Shown here piece by piece: positions 24,001-37,113 of a stretch of 64,000 nt of DNA (positions are counted from its first letter, which is position 1; each line of letters starts with the position of its first letter). The DNA is taken from NCBI RefSeq assembly GCF_002575655.3, contig NC_053037.3, positions 141,433,207 to 141,497,206 of the forward strand, given 5' to 3'. Made by a program: the position numbers and the translations under genes. Origin of the DNA: Aegilops tauschii subsp. strangulata. Its lineage: Eukaryota; Streptophyta; Magnoliopsida; Poales; Poaceae. The notes beneath the pieces were generated by a model. That model ran no database searches and was not told the DNA's origin. It saw only the letters and a list, made by a program, of their open reading frames with translations.

Positions 24001-25207
24001 AGGACTTCTGGGTTGCCTGTACAGTTCATAGATAACTTGAAATGGATACTCTAAAACTCGCAAGATAAGCGTGAGTGCTATGGATGGCCTTCTCGTAGGG
24101 AGACGGGAGCGGATCCATAGTGGTGTATTGATATGGTGAATATGTGGACTCATGTGCGCCACCTCAAAAGAGTTACTTGCAATCGTAGTTCAGGATAGCT
24201 ACCGAGTCAAGCTGGCTTGCTGCAGTCAAACTCCACCACCCCTTTGTTGATACCGATGCATATGTAGCTAGTTCTGATGTAAGTCTTGCTGGGTACATTT
24301 GTACTCACGTTTGCTTATTTTATGTTTTGCAGAGAGACTTCAGTCTCGCTAGTAGTTCCGCGTGGACTTCGACGTTTAGCTTGTTACCTCCGCTATGATC
24401 TTGTACCCTTGGGAGGGTCTTGTAGATAGTCGGGCTTCTCGGCCTTTTTCATTTGTAGTTGTCTGTATTCAGACATGTTTATGCTTCCGCTTGATGCTTG
24501 TATGCTCTGCATGTTGGGTCATGAGACCCATGTTTGTAATATATGACTCTTCGGAGCCTTATGAATAAATACTCTGAGTCGTAGAGTCTTGTTGTCATGC
24601 CATGTTGTATTTGCACATCGAGCATATTGTGTGTATGATTGAAATGCTTGGTATGTGTGGGATCCGACAACCTAGTTGTCTATCCTTGGTAGCCTCTCTT
24701 ATGGGGAAATGTAGTCGGGTGCTTCCACTGAGCCATGGTAGTCTGCTACAGCCTGATTTACCGGAGTCCTGCTAGCCCAGAACTACTACTCTGGAACGCT
24801 TAGACTGGCCGGCATGTGATTCACATCGTTCATGTGTCTGTCCCTTCGGGGAAATGTCACGCGGTGACTTCCGGAGTCCTGCTAGCCTGCTACAGCCCGG
24901 ATTCCCGGAGTCCTGTTAGCCCAGTTGCTACAGCCCGGATTCACACGCTGATGACCGACATGCTCGATGTTGTTTCATGTATGTCTGTCCCCGTAAGTTA
25001 GTGCCACTTTGGGTTCACGACTAGTCATGTCGGCCCGGGTTCTCTGTCATATGGATGCTAGTGACACTATCATATACGTGAGCCAAAAGACACAAACGGT
25101 CCCGGGCCAGGTAAGGCGACACCCGTGGGAATACCGTGCTTGAGGCTGCAAAGTGATATGAGGTGTTACATGATAGATCGGTGTGACTTAGAATCGGGGT
25201 CCTGACA
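21057..25207 (+). mobile_element. 5' LTR of the Tekay-like element
   Basis: 4,151 bp. An AT-rich start is followed by a GC-rich block (about 21520-22420), a second AT-rich block and a mixed end. The 309-codon frame at 21488-22417 lies in the GC-rich block, is not preserved in the 3' LTR and has no domain. Confidence 0.85.
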
Positions 25208-25211
25208 GCTT

Positions 25212-25224
25212 TGGTATCAGAGCC
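25212..25224 (+). promoter_or_regulatory. Primer-binding site, tRNA-Met type
   Basis: TGGTATCAGAGCC, four bases after the LTR end at 25207. Confidence 0.85.
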
Positions 25225-27548
25225 TGACTGCTTGTAGGATTACCAAGCCAAACTGGTCGAAGTTGAGTTTAGAAATTCTTTAGTATATAAGGGAATTGAT
25301 TGTGGAAGGGAGCGTAAGGCTCTTTTTACTCCTTATACCTCATGGCCTTCTGATCTGAGTCAACATCTTCTCTTCTATGGGGATTAAGAACTAGGCTTCT
25401 TGTCTTTCTATCAGGATCACGTTTTACTAATCCGTAGAATCTTAGGATTGATGGATTCAAGTCTCAGTTCAGTTACTAGTATTTTCCTGTGTTAGCAGTT
25501 GGTCTCGGAACCTTGCTATTGTGATGTTAAGTGGCTATGCCACCATTTTGCAGGATGTCTCAAACCCTTTTTGAGCATTTACAGCCGTTATGTTGTCCGA
25601 GTCATCCCAGGTTTCTAAATAGTCTGATGCATTTGTAAATCCCTTCCTCCCGTTCCGATGTTCCTTTGGGCCAGTTCAACCACACTAATTGGTGAGTTGA
25701 GGTACTCTGTTGCCTCGACATCTATGTTGGACCTATTATTATGACTCCAGGTGTCTTAGAGGATCACCCAGTAGTCTAGCAATGTTTTATATTCCTAGTG
25801 TGATGATTCTGGCCATCATTCTCGGAAGCATTCCATGATGCCATTTAGTAGTAGGTATTCTGCTCCTGGGTTCTTGACCCAAGATTCGCTTTACTTACCT
25901 CACGTTGATAGTGTTTGCTAGTTCCCTTAGGATATTAGTAACCTTTGTGATAGTCCTCGAGGTCTGTGGTATATCGCTCTTCCAATACCATGAACCATTA
26001 TGGCAGAAGTTCTTTTGAACCAAAAGATCACAACCAGAGTGCTTTTGATGAGTTCTCCATTCTACATTGTGAATCTGCCAGTTCTACCTTTCTGCATGGG
26101 TTATCCGGAAGGAATGTTGAGCTTTGCTCGACATACTAATCTATGCATCCACAACTCAGAAAGATATATGTCCCTTTGAGTTGTACCTCTTTAGTTGTAT
26201 TCCGACCTTCATCTATGAATAGATAGTCAAGGGTATGTGTGCATTCGTGTTCATCGATGCCTATTATTCTTGTGGTCCGGCAAGCCATCCTATTCAGAAT
26301 TACTAGGAGAAACAAACTCCAGTACCTCATCCATATCTAGGATTGGGTCAAAGCAGTTGTATCCCGCAGATCAAAATGCCAATCCAGATTTTGTTCTGTC
26401 CTACCCTGGAGTATTACCCCCTTTTTGTCAAGAATATCATAGGAATTGCACCGTGTCTTATGAATTCTTGACGAACTGATACTTCTCGCCATTGTTCTTC
26501 ATTCCTCAGTCTCTGTGTTGTTGCAACCGGAATGCCGACAAGTGAACTATGATGTGTGAAATCAATACTCTTAGCAACCCCGTTGCTTGGTAGTTAAAGG
26601 ACAATATATTCATTCTTAGTGTGTTGGTTATTAAATCACCATACTAGGACTGATTGTGCTACCTAGTCCTTATTTCGGTGCACTCTTATCAATGAGTTAG
26701 GATTGTGTCAATCCCTCGCCCTTTTGATCATATCATCTTGCCTCGAAAGCAAGATTGCTCCCGAGCTTAATAACATTTCGGTGGTTCGTGATTTTCCGGA
26801 TATCTTCACGGAAGTATCACCAGGTCGTCCCCTGACCGATATGTTGAGTTCGTGATCAAGTTGGTTTTCCAATAAACCACCCTTTCTCCAAGATTCTGTG
26901 TTGGATACCCTGAACTAGTTGGTTGAGCTAAACAACAACTTGGAGAGTTGGAAGAGAAAAGCTTGTCTGACTTAGTTCATGTTAAAGGATATCTTGTGTT
27001 TGTGTGTTTGTTGTAGAAAGATGATTTCTTCATCGATTGGTCCTCGTGATCAGTTGTTGAACCTATCGCCTTGCCCAAACCTTGATTTGAGTGTGGGCCA
27101 TCGTCAAATCAAGTTAGAACCAGCGATATTCGTAACGTTGTCTTACTCGTGGTTGATTCCTCGAGCATACACCATTACATCTTTTGGTCTGACCAATACT
27201 ATCACATTGTTTACATAATGGTGGAAGTCCAGTGATATGGAAATTCCGATGAGTTGCTGTTGAGCCCATCAACAGCATTTTGTCTCCTCCATGATTCATG
27301 TTGAACATTGAGTTAGTGTTGGAAACTTTGTAAGCATTAACTTCATGTCCCGTGCATGAAGCATATGTCCAGATGAAAGAAGTGATTTCCTCTAATTCAT
27401 ATGCATCTGATGCAAGTCGCAACCGTGAATTTGAGAAAGTTTTTTTTTGCTTCCTTTGGAATCATCCCAAGTCAGTCATGCATGTGCGAAGCATTCTATG
27501 GTCTGATAGAATGATCATCTCCATTCCATATGTAATCCCTAGCACACC
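25225..27548 (+). pseudogene. Decayed internal region of the Tekay-like element, with RT remnant
   Basis: 25225-26730 holds no readable domain; it should be former gag and protease. From about 26760 RT-flank and RT fragments appear in changing frames: ELNNISVVRDFPDIF and PGRPLTDM, and, after a gap, DLSVGHRQIKLEPA and TSFGLTNT near 27040-27210. These correspond to the DFPDVF, LRSGYHQI and MSFGLTNAP blocks of chromovirus polyproteins. Stops and frameshifts are dense. The Fatima-like element is inserted at 27549. Confidence 0.6.
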
Positions 27549-28017
27549 TGTCGGTGTCAAAACCAGCGGATCTCGGGTAGGGGGCCCCGAACTGTGCGTC
27601 TAAGGCGGGTGGTAACAGGAGGCAGGGGACACAATGTTTACCCAGGTTCGGGCCCTCTCGATGGAGGTAATACCCTACTTCCTGCTTGATTGATCTTGAT
27701 GATATGAGTATTACAAGAGTTGATCTACCACGAGATCGTAGAGGCTAAACCCTAGAAGCTAGCCTATGGTATGATTGTTGTTGTCCTGCGGACTAAACCC
27801 TCCGATTTATATAGACATCGGAGGGGGCTAGGGTTACACAGAGTCGGTAACAAGGGAGGAGATCTACATATCCGTATTGCCAAGCTTGCTTTCCACGCCA
27901 AGGAGAGTCCCATCCGGACACGGTCGAAGTCTTCAATCTTGTATCTTCATAGTCCAACAGTTCGGCCAAAGGATATAGTCCGGCTGTCCGAGGACCCCCT
28001 AATCCAGGACTCCCTCA
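27549..28017 (-). mobile_element. Fatima-like 3' LTR
   Basis: Because the element is minus-oriented, the left LTR is the 3' one. The polypurine tract, minus strand GTTCGGGGGCTAC, lies at 28018-28030. Confidence 0.85.
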
Positions 28018-28252
28018 GTAGCCCCCGAACCAGGCTTCAATGGCGATGAGTCCGGCGCGCAGATTGTCTTCGGCATTGCAAGGCGGGTTCTTTCTCCAAA
28101 TTCTGAATACCTGTTGAGTAGTGTCCGGCTTCCCATAAATGCTGCACTCCTAGGCTTCCGCGCCTAATAATGGATATCCTCCACGCGTCGAGCGAATGCG
28201 AGATGTCGGGGCATTTTTACCATTGCCACCCTAGCCATGTGGGTAAATTGTC

Positions 28253-28260
28253 TATTATAG
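28253..28260 (+). promoter_or_regulatory. TATA-like box of the Fatima-like antisense gene
   Basis: TATTATAG, about 85 bp upstream of the ATG at 28345. Confidence 0.45.
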
Positions 28261-28344
28261 AGACGGGGATTCTCAGATCCAGATCACACCATCCTTCCAC
28301 GGCGAGTATCCATCGGAGCGCGCCCGGAAAAAATCCATTCCAAC

Positions 28345-31066
28345 ATGGCCGGCCATCGCAGCTCCTCCTCTCGCTCCTGTAGCCCTAAGCCCGGCAATTG
28401 GAAGAAGTGTTCCGTCCCGCACAGCCAATTAGTAGAGTTACAGACCCAGGGATTTCTCCCTCCAGCGTATATGGTCACCGTCCGAGCCGGGCTCGCCACC
28501 TATAATGGCGGGGAGCAAGCGGGGATCTTTCCCAGCCCATCCATGGGGGAGCGGGTATGCCTTGTCCCTTACTTATTAAGAGGGCTTGGATTTCCAATTC
28601 ATCCGTTCCTCCGCGGGCTCCTGGAGTTCTATGGCCTCCAGCTGCATAATATCACTCCCGCCTCCATATTACACATTGCTGGTTATGTCGCCCTTTGCGA
28701 GTTGTTTCTGGGCTGCGAAGCTCATTTCAAGCTATGGAAGAGGCTATTCTGCCTCGTACCCCGTACACAGAAGGGGTCAATATACCAAGTGGGCGGAGCC
28801 GAAATATGGCGCATCACCGGGACCGGATACCTGTCCGGTACTCCGAAGAAGACATCCGAGGACTGGCCTTCGGAGTGGTTTTATATGGAGGACGTTCCCC
28901 TTCCGGACCCTATTCGGATGGGCCTTCCTGAGTTCGACAATGCTCCCCTGAAGAAACGCCGCAGCTGGCGCCCCCGGAGCCCCCAGGAGGAAGATAACGG
29001 AGAAGTCCTTTACCTGATGGGCCGGATAAAACTGCTGGCTCAATCAGGACTGACAATAATCGAGGTTATGCCAATATGTATAATGCGGGGGGTACAGCCA
29101 CTTCAATATCGGGGGCATCCCATGTGGCACTTAACGGAAGATGATGCTACCCGCTACGGTCGTAAGGGACCGGACTCAGTCGCTGCTCTAGCAAAAATCT
29201 TGTCCGATTTGTACAAAGGAGAGGAAGAGGAGTTCATCCGCATTAAGCCACGGGATGGATTCTCCATGTACAACCCTCCAAGCTGGGTGAGCTGTCACTT
29301 TTTACTCCCAACCTTCCCGCATTCTTTCTCATAAGTATTTACCTTGCCGTTTCATGGCAGGAATTGCGAAAAGCTGTAAGGGAGGTCGACAACCCGCCAC
29401 CACAACCAGAGGACCCTGACCGGGCCCTCGACCCCGGACTCGAAGAAGATCCGGACATATTTGTGGAGCTGATTGACAGGACGTTCTATCAATTGAGCTG
29501 CGATGATGCCACCGTGGCCATCACAGCCGATTATCCTGGACTACTCCCTGCATCGCACGTAAGTAAAACCGGAGTCCCAACTTCCGAGAAGGATCCCTTT
29601 TTCTGCACTTCACCTACCACACACATATGGCGTTTTACAAGGAAGGACCTCGGGACGCCATGCCGAACCCGCAGTGACTCACCAACGAGGGCACCGAAGC
29701 CAGGTAGGCTTAAAAGGAAGGCGGTCAGGACTGAGACGCCGTCGCAGAGGTATGAAATAAAACCCCGCTCCATGGTTGTCGTCTTTTAAAATATAATAAC
29801 GTCCATGTTTCCTAGTAGGAAAAACGCTCGCCGGACTATGTCCGGAGAGGTTGCCGGTCACGCCTCCACCAGTCGGGCTCCAGGGCCGAACATAGAGGCG
29901 GACGCTAACATGGGGCGAACGCCGGATGTTCCTCCTACAGAGGATGCGGATAGGCTATCCGCTACAAATTCCGAAGTGGAGAGTGCCATGAATCACAGGC
30001 GTCGCCGGGCCGTACTCCGTGATGCTTGTTTCTCCCAAGAGGCGTTTGATGCCTTCAACTCAGGAGACGCGTACATCCGTGCTGCTCAAAATGGTCTTGC
30101 CAGAGCCACTGACCAGTATGTAAAGGATATACGGGTAGGAAAATCTAATAATTATATATATCAATAGCCCCTGAGACTTGAAACAATTGACATAACTGAT
30201 TTAAGGATCATTATTTGTGCAGGTTCTTACAGAGAAGAATACCCAATTGTCTCGAGAGCTGGAAGAGTGCAAAGCCCAGCTACGGGCCGCAGTGGTCGCG
30301 CTGAAGGAGTCCGAGAAGGCCCCCTCTGGTAACAATTGTCTCTATAGCAAAGAATGACAGGTACCAGATAGGATGCGGCATGCATGCAAATCTAACAATA
30401 GATTCTGCAGATGACTCCGGAGTGAATCCGGAGGTCGTGATAGGGAATGAGCCGCATGCCCAACGATAGCTAAAGGCTGGTAAGCGCGTGCTGAAAAAGG
30501 TTAGGCAGGAGAAAAACAATCTCCAAGATGCCAACGTCCAGCTGGGCATGGAACTGAAAGATGTTCGGGTCTAGCTTGCTGACTCCGTAAAGGAGAATAA
30601 GAGGCTTCGACGCGGCATTTTCAGTAAGTGCTTGAACGAACTTTTAAAGAGTTCGGCGAAGAAACCGGCTGACAGACTTATATCTGCAGGTATGCTGACG
30701 GGTCGTCCCGAGGAGGAGATGCCCGGGTCCGCGGGTGATCTTCTGCCAGAGCTCTCACAACTGCACGAACAAGTTCGGCAGGTGTTGCAGGGCATTGCCC
30801 AAGCCTTGTGGCCATCTGTCTCCCTGCCAGGAGGCATGGGGGTGCTTGTAGAGAAGCTCAAGGGAGCACGGCGGCGCTTCCGATTGTGGAAGATATCAGC
30901 CTGCCGACAAGGTGCGAGGGAAGCCTGGGCCATGGTGAAGACGCGGTATACCAAGGCTGACCCTAACCACATGGCCGAGGTCGGACCTGTGGGGCCTGAC
31001 GGGAAGGAGATCCCCGTCAGTTTGGTGTATGACCAAGTAGAATTAGCCGCAAAGTATTCCCAATAG
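28345..31066 (+). pseudogene. Fatima-like antisense gene, about seven exons, broken
   Basis: Transcribed opposite to gag-pol. Proposed exons: 28345-29286 (314 codons, phase 0), 29361-29558, a short exon near 29720-29752 (acceptor uncertain), 29819-30134, 30223-30328, 30411-30623, 30690-31066. Exon 1 has the Transposase_28-like block (LRGLGFPIHPFLRGLLEFYG, then LCELFLGCEAH). Middle exons are acidic and basic (RRRRAVLRD) and then coiled-coil (LTEKNTQLSRELEECKAQLR). The last exon carries QALWPSVSLPGG ... FRLWKISACRQGAREAWAMV. The 30411-30623 exon contains in-frame stops, so this copy is dead. Exon 1 ends at the same relative point and phase as in families A and B. Function unknown. Confidence 0.8.
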
Positions 31067-31941
31067 GATTGTAGGCTAGACAGCCTGTTGGATGGTATCG
31101 AAGAAGAATTTAGTCAGTCTAAGTGACTGTGTACTTCAAGTGACATATATTGTCCCTAGCCGGATTGTAAATCATTTGTCATGGCGGACCTTTTCGCTTC
31201 AACCTCCGGACCCGATAGTCCGGAGTGTATCCGAATACCCGCTCAGTTATGTAAAAATCGGGGTACGCGTGGAAACCAGGCGTAGGGGTCATAAGTGCTT
31301 GAACAGACAAGTACCCAACTAGCTATGTTATATTACATGGATAGTAAGAAACATCTTCCAGGGAGAATAGTTCCGTTAAGGGTTCCTTTCCCTGGGTACG
31401 CATGCCCTAATGTGCATGTCCGAACTGCGAAAAGAGACGCAGGCTATAAACCTCTGGGGGCATGTATTAAAATAAATAAAAGTCATCTTTTGTTCACCGA
31501 CCGAGTATTCCCTTAAGAACGCTAGCTTTCGGCTTCACCCAGTCTGAGGTACACATCCGGCTGACCCGGCAGTAACAATCGCAGAGGTGCTCCCCTTATG
31601 CCCTAGCCGAATTAACGGGAACGTAGGGCATAAATACAAGAGCCAGGAAACCCAACTTGGCCAAAACTTAAGTCATATCGATGCATATAATGGCGAAAAA
31701 AGGTACATGTGGAAGAATAACACATGTGTGGGGCATAGAGCCCGGAAAATAGTTATATTAAGCTTCTGTATAAGAAGCCCCCAGGTATAATGAGCGCGGT
31801 TAGCGCGTCAAGATTGTGTAGTCAAGACACAATTTAGCCTTTAAAGGCCTTGAAGGAAAGGAAAAAAGAAGAAGATAAAAGACAGATAACGGATATTTAA
31901 AAAATTTGACGGAGGTAAGGAGACGAACATAGAGTCCGGCA
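31067..31941. other. Spacer between convergent antisense gene and pol (Fatima-like)
   Basis: No ORF or tandem array is recognisable. A minus-strand CTGGGGGCTTC near 31770-31780 resembles the element's polypurine tract. Confidence 0.5.
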
Positions 31942-32858
31942 CTAGGAGTAGAACCTTCGGAGTCTGGCTGCGTTCCATGGGTTTGGCTCGAGTCGATTAT
32001 CCGATGCATCCCGCAGACGGTACGCTCCACCGGTCAGAACTTGGTCAATAATGAAGGGACCTTCCCATTTGGGCTTGAGCTTATTCTTTTTCTTCTCCGG
32101 TAGGCGTAGAACGAGTTCGCCAACGTTATAGGTTTTGGCCCGTACTTCTCTGCTTTGATATCTTCAAGCCTGTTACTGATAGAATGCGGAACGGGCTTTT
32201 GCCACGTCACGCTCCTCCTCCAGGGCGTCCAAACTGTCCTGCCGATCAAGCTCGGCTTCTTTCTCTACATACATGCCCACTCGAGGTGAGTCATGAATTA
32301 TGTCGCAGGGCAGTACCGCCTCTGCGCCGTACACCATAAAAAACGGTGTGTATCCGGTAGTGCGATTCGACGTGGTCCGCAGCCCCCATAGTACAGAGTC
32401 GAGCTCCTCTACCTAGTGCATATTTGATTCCTTTAAGGACCGCACTAATCTGGGTTTAATGCCGCTCATGATAAGACCATTTGCTCGCTTGACTTGACTG
32501 TTAGTTTGCGGGTGATAGACAGAAGCATAATCGAGCTTGATGCCCATGTTGCTGCACCAAAGTTTTACCTCGTCGGCTGTAAAGTTCGAGCCGTTATCGG
32601 TGATGATGCTGTGGGGGACGCCATAACGGTGTACAACCGCGGATATGAAGTCTATCACTGGTCCGGATTCGGCCGTTTTGACTGGTTTGGCCTCTATCCA
32701 TTTGGTGAATTTATCCACCATGACCAATAAGTATTTTTTTTCTTATGGCTTCCCCCTTTGAGGGGTCCGACCATATCAAGCCCCCAGACCGCAAAGGGCA
32801 AAGTAATGGGGATTGTTTGGAGAGCGGTAGGCGGCATATGGCTTTGATTTTCAAAAAG
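31942..32858 (-). pseudogene. Fatima-like integrase core and C-terminal end
   Basis: Minus-strand blocks: VDKFTKWIEAKP, SIITDNGSN (second Asp), then SQVKRANGL where the family consensus has QVERANG, so the third catalytic residue Glu is Lys (near 32487). A stop at about 32859, TAG after CIGC where family members have CAG, separates it from the zinc-binding part. Another in-frame stop (TAG) follows ESNMH near 32413. The C-terminal RLRRFYS stop is at 31942-31944. Confidence 0.8.
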
Positions 32859-34850
32859 CTAGCAACCGATGCAACGTTGGACGAGGTCATGTGCGTCTGC
32901 TCGGGCCGTCAGCCAGTAAAAACCTGTACGGAAGGCCTTGCTTACAAGGGCCCGGGCTGCGGCGTGGTGACCGCCGAGTCCAGCATGAAATTCTGCGAGA
33001 AGTTTCAGCCCTTCCTCTTCGGAGATGCACCTTTGAAGGACTCCGGTAGCGCTTTTCTTATAAAGCTCTCCCTCGTGGACCTTGTAGGCTTTAGACCGCC
33101 GCACAATGCAACGTGCCTCGTTTGGGTCCTCCGGTAGTTCTTGCCTAGTTAGGTAGCACAGGAAGGGTTCTATCCACGGGGCGATGACAGCCATAATCAC
33201 GTGGGCGGAAGGTGTTATTTCGGTGGCGGAGCCTCCGATTACGTCAGAGTGTTCGGTATCTGGTGTTGTGGCCAAGTCCGGACTGTTGTTGCCGGTCTCT
33301 CCTTCCCATACCACGGATGGCTTACACAGCCTTTCCAAGAAGATATTGGGTGGGACAGGGTCACGCTTAGCGCCAATGAGGGCGAGGATGTCCGCCTCTT
33401 GATTGTTTTCTCGGACCACATGGTGGAATTCGAGCCCCTCGAACCGAGCTGACATTTTGAGGACGACATTGCAGTAAGCCGCCATTTTTGGATCCTTGGC
33501 ATCAAAGTCTCCATTTATCTGAGATATTGCGAGGTTCGAGTCCCCACGCACCTCCAGGCGTTGAATGCCCATGGAGACTGCCATTTGGAGACCGTGTAAC
33601 AGGGCCTCATATTCGGCCGCATTGTTGGAGTCTATGTATAGTATTTGGAGTACGTACTGGACTGTATCTCCGGTGGGGGATGTTAGGACGACACCAGCCC
33701 CTAGACCCGCCAGCATTTTAGAGCCGTCGAAGTGCATGATCCAATTGGAGTACGCGCCGTATTCTTTAGGGAGTTCGGCTTCTGTCCATTCGGTGACAAA
33801 ATCGGCCAGTACCTGTGACTTAATGGCTCGCCGTGGTTTATATGTTATGTCGAACGGGAGGAGCTCGATAGCCCATTTAGCAATCCGCCCCGTGGCATCG
33901 CGGTTGTCTATTATGTCGTTAAGTGGTACTTCTGAGGCCACCGTGATTGAACACTCTTGAAAGTATTGTCGTAATTTCCGGGATGCCATGAATACCGCGT
34001 ATGCTATCTTTTGATAATGTGGGTACCGTGATTTGCATGGAGTGAGGACAGTGGATACATAGTATACCGGCTTTTGAAGTGGGAATTTATGTTCGTCCGT
34101 CCCTCGTTCGACGACGAGCACTGCGCTTACAACTTGGTGAGTTGCCGCTATATATAACAGCATTGGTTCGCCGACATTTGGCGCGGCCAAGATTGTCTTG
34201 GTGGCCAGGATGGCCTTTATTTCTTCCAATCTGGCCGTGGCCGCATCCGTCCACTCGAAGTGTTCGGTGGGCCGAAGAAGGCGATAAAGGGGTAGTGCCT
34301 TTTCTCCTAATCGGAAGATAAAGCGGCTTAAGGCCGCCACGCATCCAGTTAGTTTCTGAATTTGCTTGAGGTCTGTTGGGATAGCCAACTGTGACAGAGC
34401 TCGGATTTTAGCCGGATTTGCTTCGATTCCTCTACTGGAGACGATGAAGCCCAGGAGCTTTGCGGCGGGCACGCCGAAAACGCATTTTTTTGGATTGAGC
34501 TTGATGTCGTATGTTCGGAGATTGTCGAACGTGAGCCTCAAGTCGTCTATTAAGGATTCGACGTGTCTGGTTTTAACGACCACATCGTCTACGTATGCCT
34601 CCACTGTTTTGCCGATCTGTTTTTTCAGGCATGTCTGAATCATGCGTTGATACGTTGCACCGGCGTTCTTAAGCCCGAAAGGCATGGTGTTAAAACAGAA
34701 GGGGCCGTATGGGGTGATAAATGTCGTTGCGGCTTGGTCGGACTCCGCCATCTTGATTTGATGGTATCCGGAGTATGCGTCGAGGAAACACAATGAGTCG
34801 TGCCCTGCGGTAGCGTCGATAATTTGATCGATGCGGGGAGGGGGAAGGGA
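32859..34850 (-). pseudogene. Fatima-like RT, RNase H, second RNase H and integrase zinc finger
   Basis: A long frame continues from the frameshift near 34845. In order: PRIDQIIDATAG, FLDAYSGYHQI, polymerase signature YVDD, the Ty3-type RNase H with LYIAATHQVV in place of the catalytic Asp block, and YYVSTVLTPCKSRYPHYQK. A full second RNase H follows with FDGSK, AEYEALLHGL, RGDSNLAISQ and ENNQEADILA (Asp, Glu, Asp and terminal acidic residues present). The H2C2 block (GGHHAAARAL ... QRCIGC) ends it. Only the frameshift and the terminal stop prevent a continuous polyprotein in this part. Confidence 0.85.
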
Positions 34851-36982
34851 TCCTTTGGGAAAGCCTTGCTGAGGTCCTTGGAATCGACGCATAGGCGCCA
34901 GGATTTATCCTTCTTTGGTACCATCACCAGGTTTGCTAGCCAGTCCGGGTGTTTTATTTCTCTAATGAATCCGGCCTCCAGTAACTTGGCTAGCTCCTCT
35001 CCCATGGCTTGTCGCTTAGGTTCAGAGAAACGCCGAAGAGTCTGCTTGACCGGCTTGAATCCCTTTAGAATGTTAAGGCTATGCTCGGCCAGCCTGCGTG
35101 GGATTCCTGCCATGTCTGAAGGATACCAGGCGACTATGTCCCAATTCTCGCGCAGGAACTCCCGTAGTGCGGCGTCTACAGCGGGGTTTAACTGTGCCCC
35201 GATGGATGCTGTTTTTGTAGGGTCCGTTGGGTAGACTTGGAATTTGACTATTTCATCCGCTGGTTTAAAAGAGGTGGACTTGAAACTTTTGTCGAGTATC
35301 ACGTCGTCCCTGTCCACTGTGGAGCGCAGCGCAGTTAATTCCTCGGCCGCAAGGGCTTCGGATAACGCCTCGAGGGCCAGTGCGGCTGTTTTGTTTTCGG
35401 CGCGGAGTGTTATGTCCGGATCACTGGCTAGAGTGATGATTCCATTGGGCCCGGGCATTTTGAGCTTCATGTACCCGTAATGGGGTATAGCTTGGAAGAT
35501 CGTGAATGCCTCCCGCCCTAGAAGGGCGTGGTATCCGCTATTGAACGCGGCCACTTGGAATGTGATTTCTTCGGACCTATAATTCTCCGGCGTGCCAAAT
35601 ACCACATCTCGTGTGATTTTCCCAGCACATCGTGCCTCCCGACTAGGGATGATTCCTCTGAAGGTCGTGCTGCTTTGCTCAATGCGGCTTCTGTCTATTT
35701 CCATTTTTTGAAGAGTCTCCTCATAGATGAGGTTTAATCTGCTGCCGCCGTCCATGAGTACTTTAGAAAGCCGGAAGCCGTCCACGATTGGACTAAGGAC
35801 CAAGGCGGCAGGTGCTTGGGCTGTTCGGAATTTAGGTTCGTCACTGGCATTGAAGGTGATAGCCGTATCGCTCCATGGATTTATTGCTGCCACGTAGCAG
35901 ACTTCGGCGAGGCTGCGGAGTGCTCGCTTACGCCTATTATTTGAGGCGAAGCTCTCGAAGACTGTCAATACTGTATTGTTGTTATCCACGGGATGGTGCT
36001 CTGCGGTATTGTTAATGAGGAGATCCTCACCGCTCTTGGCCACCTGCCGAAGTACCCAACATGCTCTAAGGCTGTGTGTTGGTATGGTATCCGCTGTACT
36101 GTGAATTTTATATGGCCCGTTAAGCCATCCCTCCAATACGGTTCCACGCCCTGTAGTGGGCTTTTGCTTGTTTGTAATTGGGTCGGGCGACTTACGAGAG
36201 TGCACCCTTTTAGTTCGGACTGGGGGTTTTGTCAGAGCCGGATTATCCCAAAATTTTGTTTGGGTTTTCCAGGCGCTTTCCATCGCACAATGCTTCCGTA
36301 CTATGGCCGCCAAGTCAGCGAAGTGTGCTATGTCACGGCGACTTATGGCGCTGAGGATTCCCTTGTCCGTGCAATTATTGCAAAAGAATGAAATTGTGTC
36401 TTCCTCGCGACAGTCCTTGACCTTGTTCATTACAAGGAGGAATCTGGCCCAATAGTGGTGTACTGTCTCCTGGGGCTCTTGTCTAATGTGGGAAAGATCG
36501 TTTATATCTGGGTGGGTGGGTGGATTTAAGTCTGAACCTTGACCCAATCTGAGACCCAGGGGCGGAGGAGTTTCCGATCTTGGAAGTTCGGGCTCCGGGA
36601 TATTGCCCAATAGGTCTGGCCCGCTGCCTGATTCTAGGTTCAGGGTTTGGGCGATGTCCTCCCGTAGACGGGTATCCAGCTCAGAGAGCTCGGGAATCCG
36701 GACATAGTTTGTCCTCAAGATAGAGGAGGAATCGCCGCATTGCTCCTCCACCACCGCTATCTGATGGGTGACCTGCGGGGAGTTAATCTCCCTTTGGTCG
36801 GGTTTAAGCCCGATCTGATCATAGTCCGTAGCGACTCCCAAAGTGGCGATGTGATCCAAGAGCTCGTTCAAAGAAGAGAGCTCTATTGGATCCAACTGCT
36901 CGGCGAGTCCCGAGCTGACGTGGAGGATGTTTTCGATGATCCAAGAAGTCATCGTCGGCACAGCGGCCGAACAGGCGGTCAT
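34640..36982 (-). pseudogene. Fatima-like gag-protease-RT start, internally deleted and frameshifted
   Basis: ATG at 36982. 780 codons include gag, the protease block VLMDGGSRLNLIY (near 35750), the GYHALLGREAF flank and the first RT blocks (REFLRENWDIVAW, VPKKDKSWRLCVD). A missing C in a C-run near 34845, in PFPLPRID, shifts the frame before the YVDD part. The gag core seems deleted: sequence passes from NPPTHPDINDL directly to HIRQEPQETVHHYWARF, skipping the usual LKGDAR/SWNML-type half. No stop lies at the protease-RT joint here, unlike families A and B. Confidence 0.8.
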
Positions 36983-37113
36983 GACGAAACCGCCTAGTCG
37001 GAGAGTTTGGCCTACAGCCAGGGCTCCCCCAGAGGTGATGTTGTCCTTGACAACAAGGCGAGCAATCCAGCCTTATGATGACGGCACAGTGGAACTCTCA
37101 ATGAAAGCACCAA

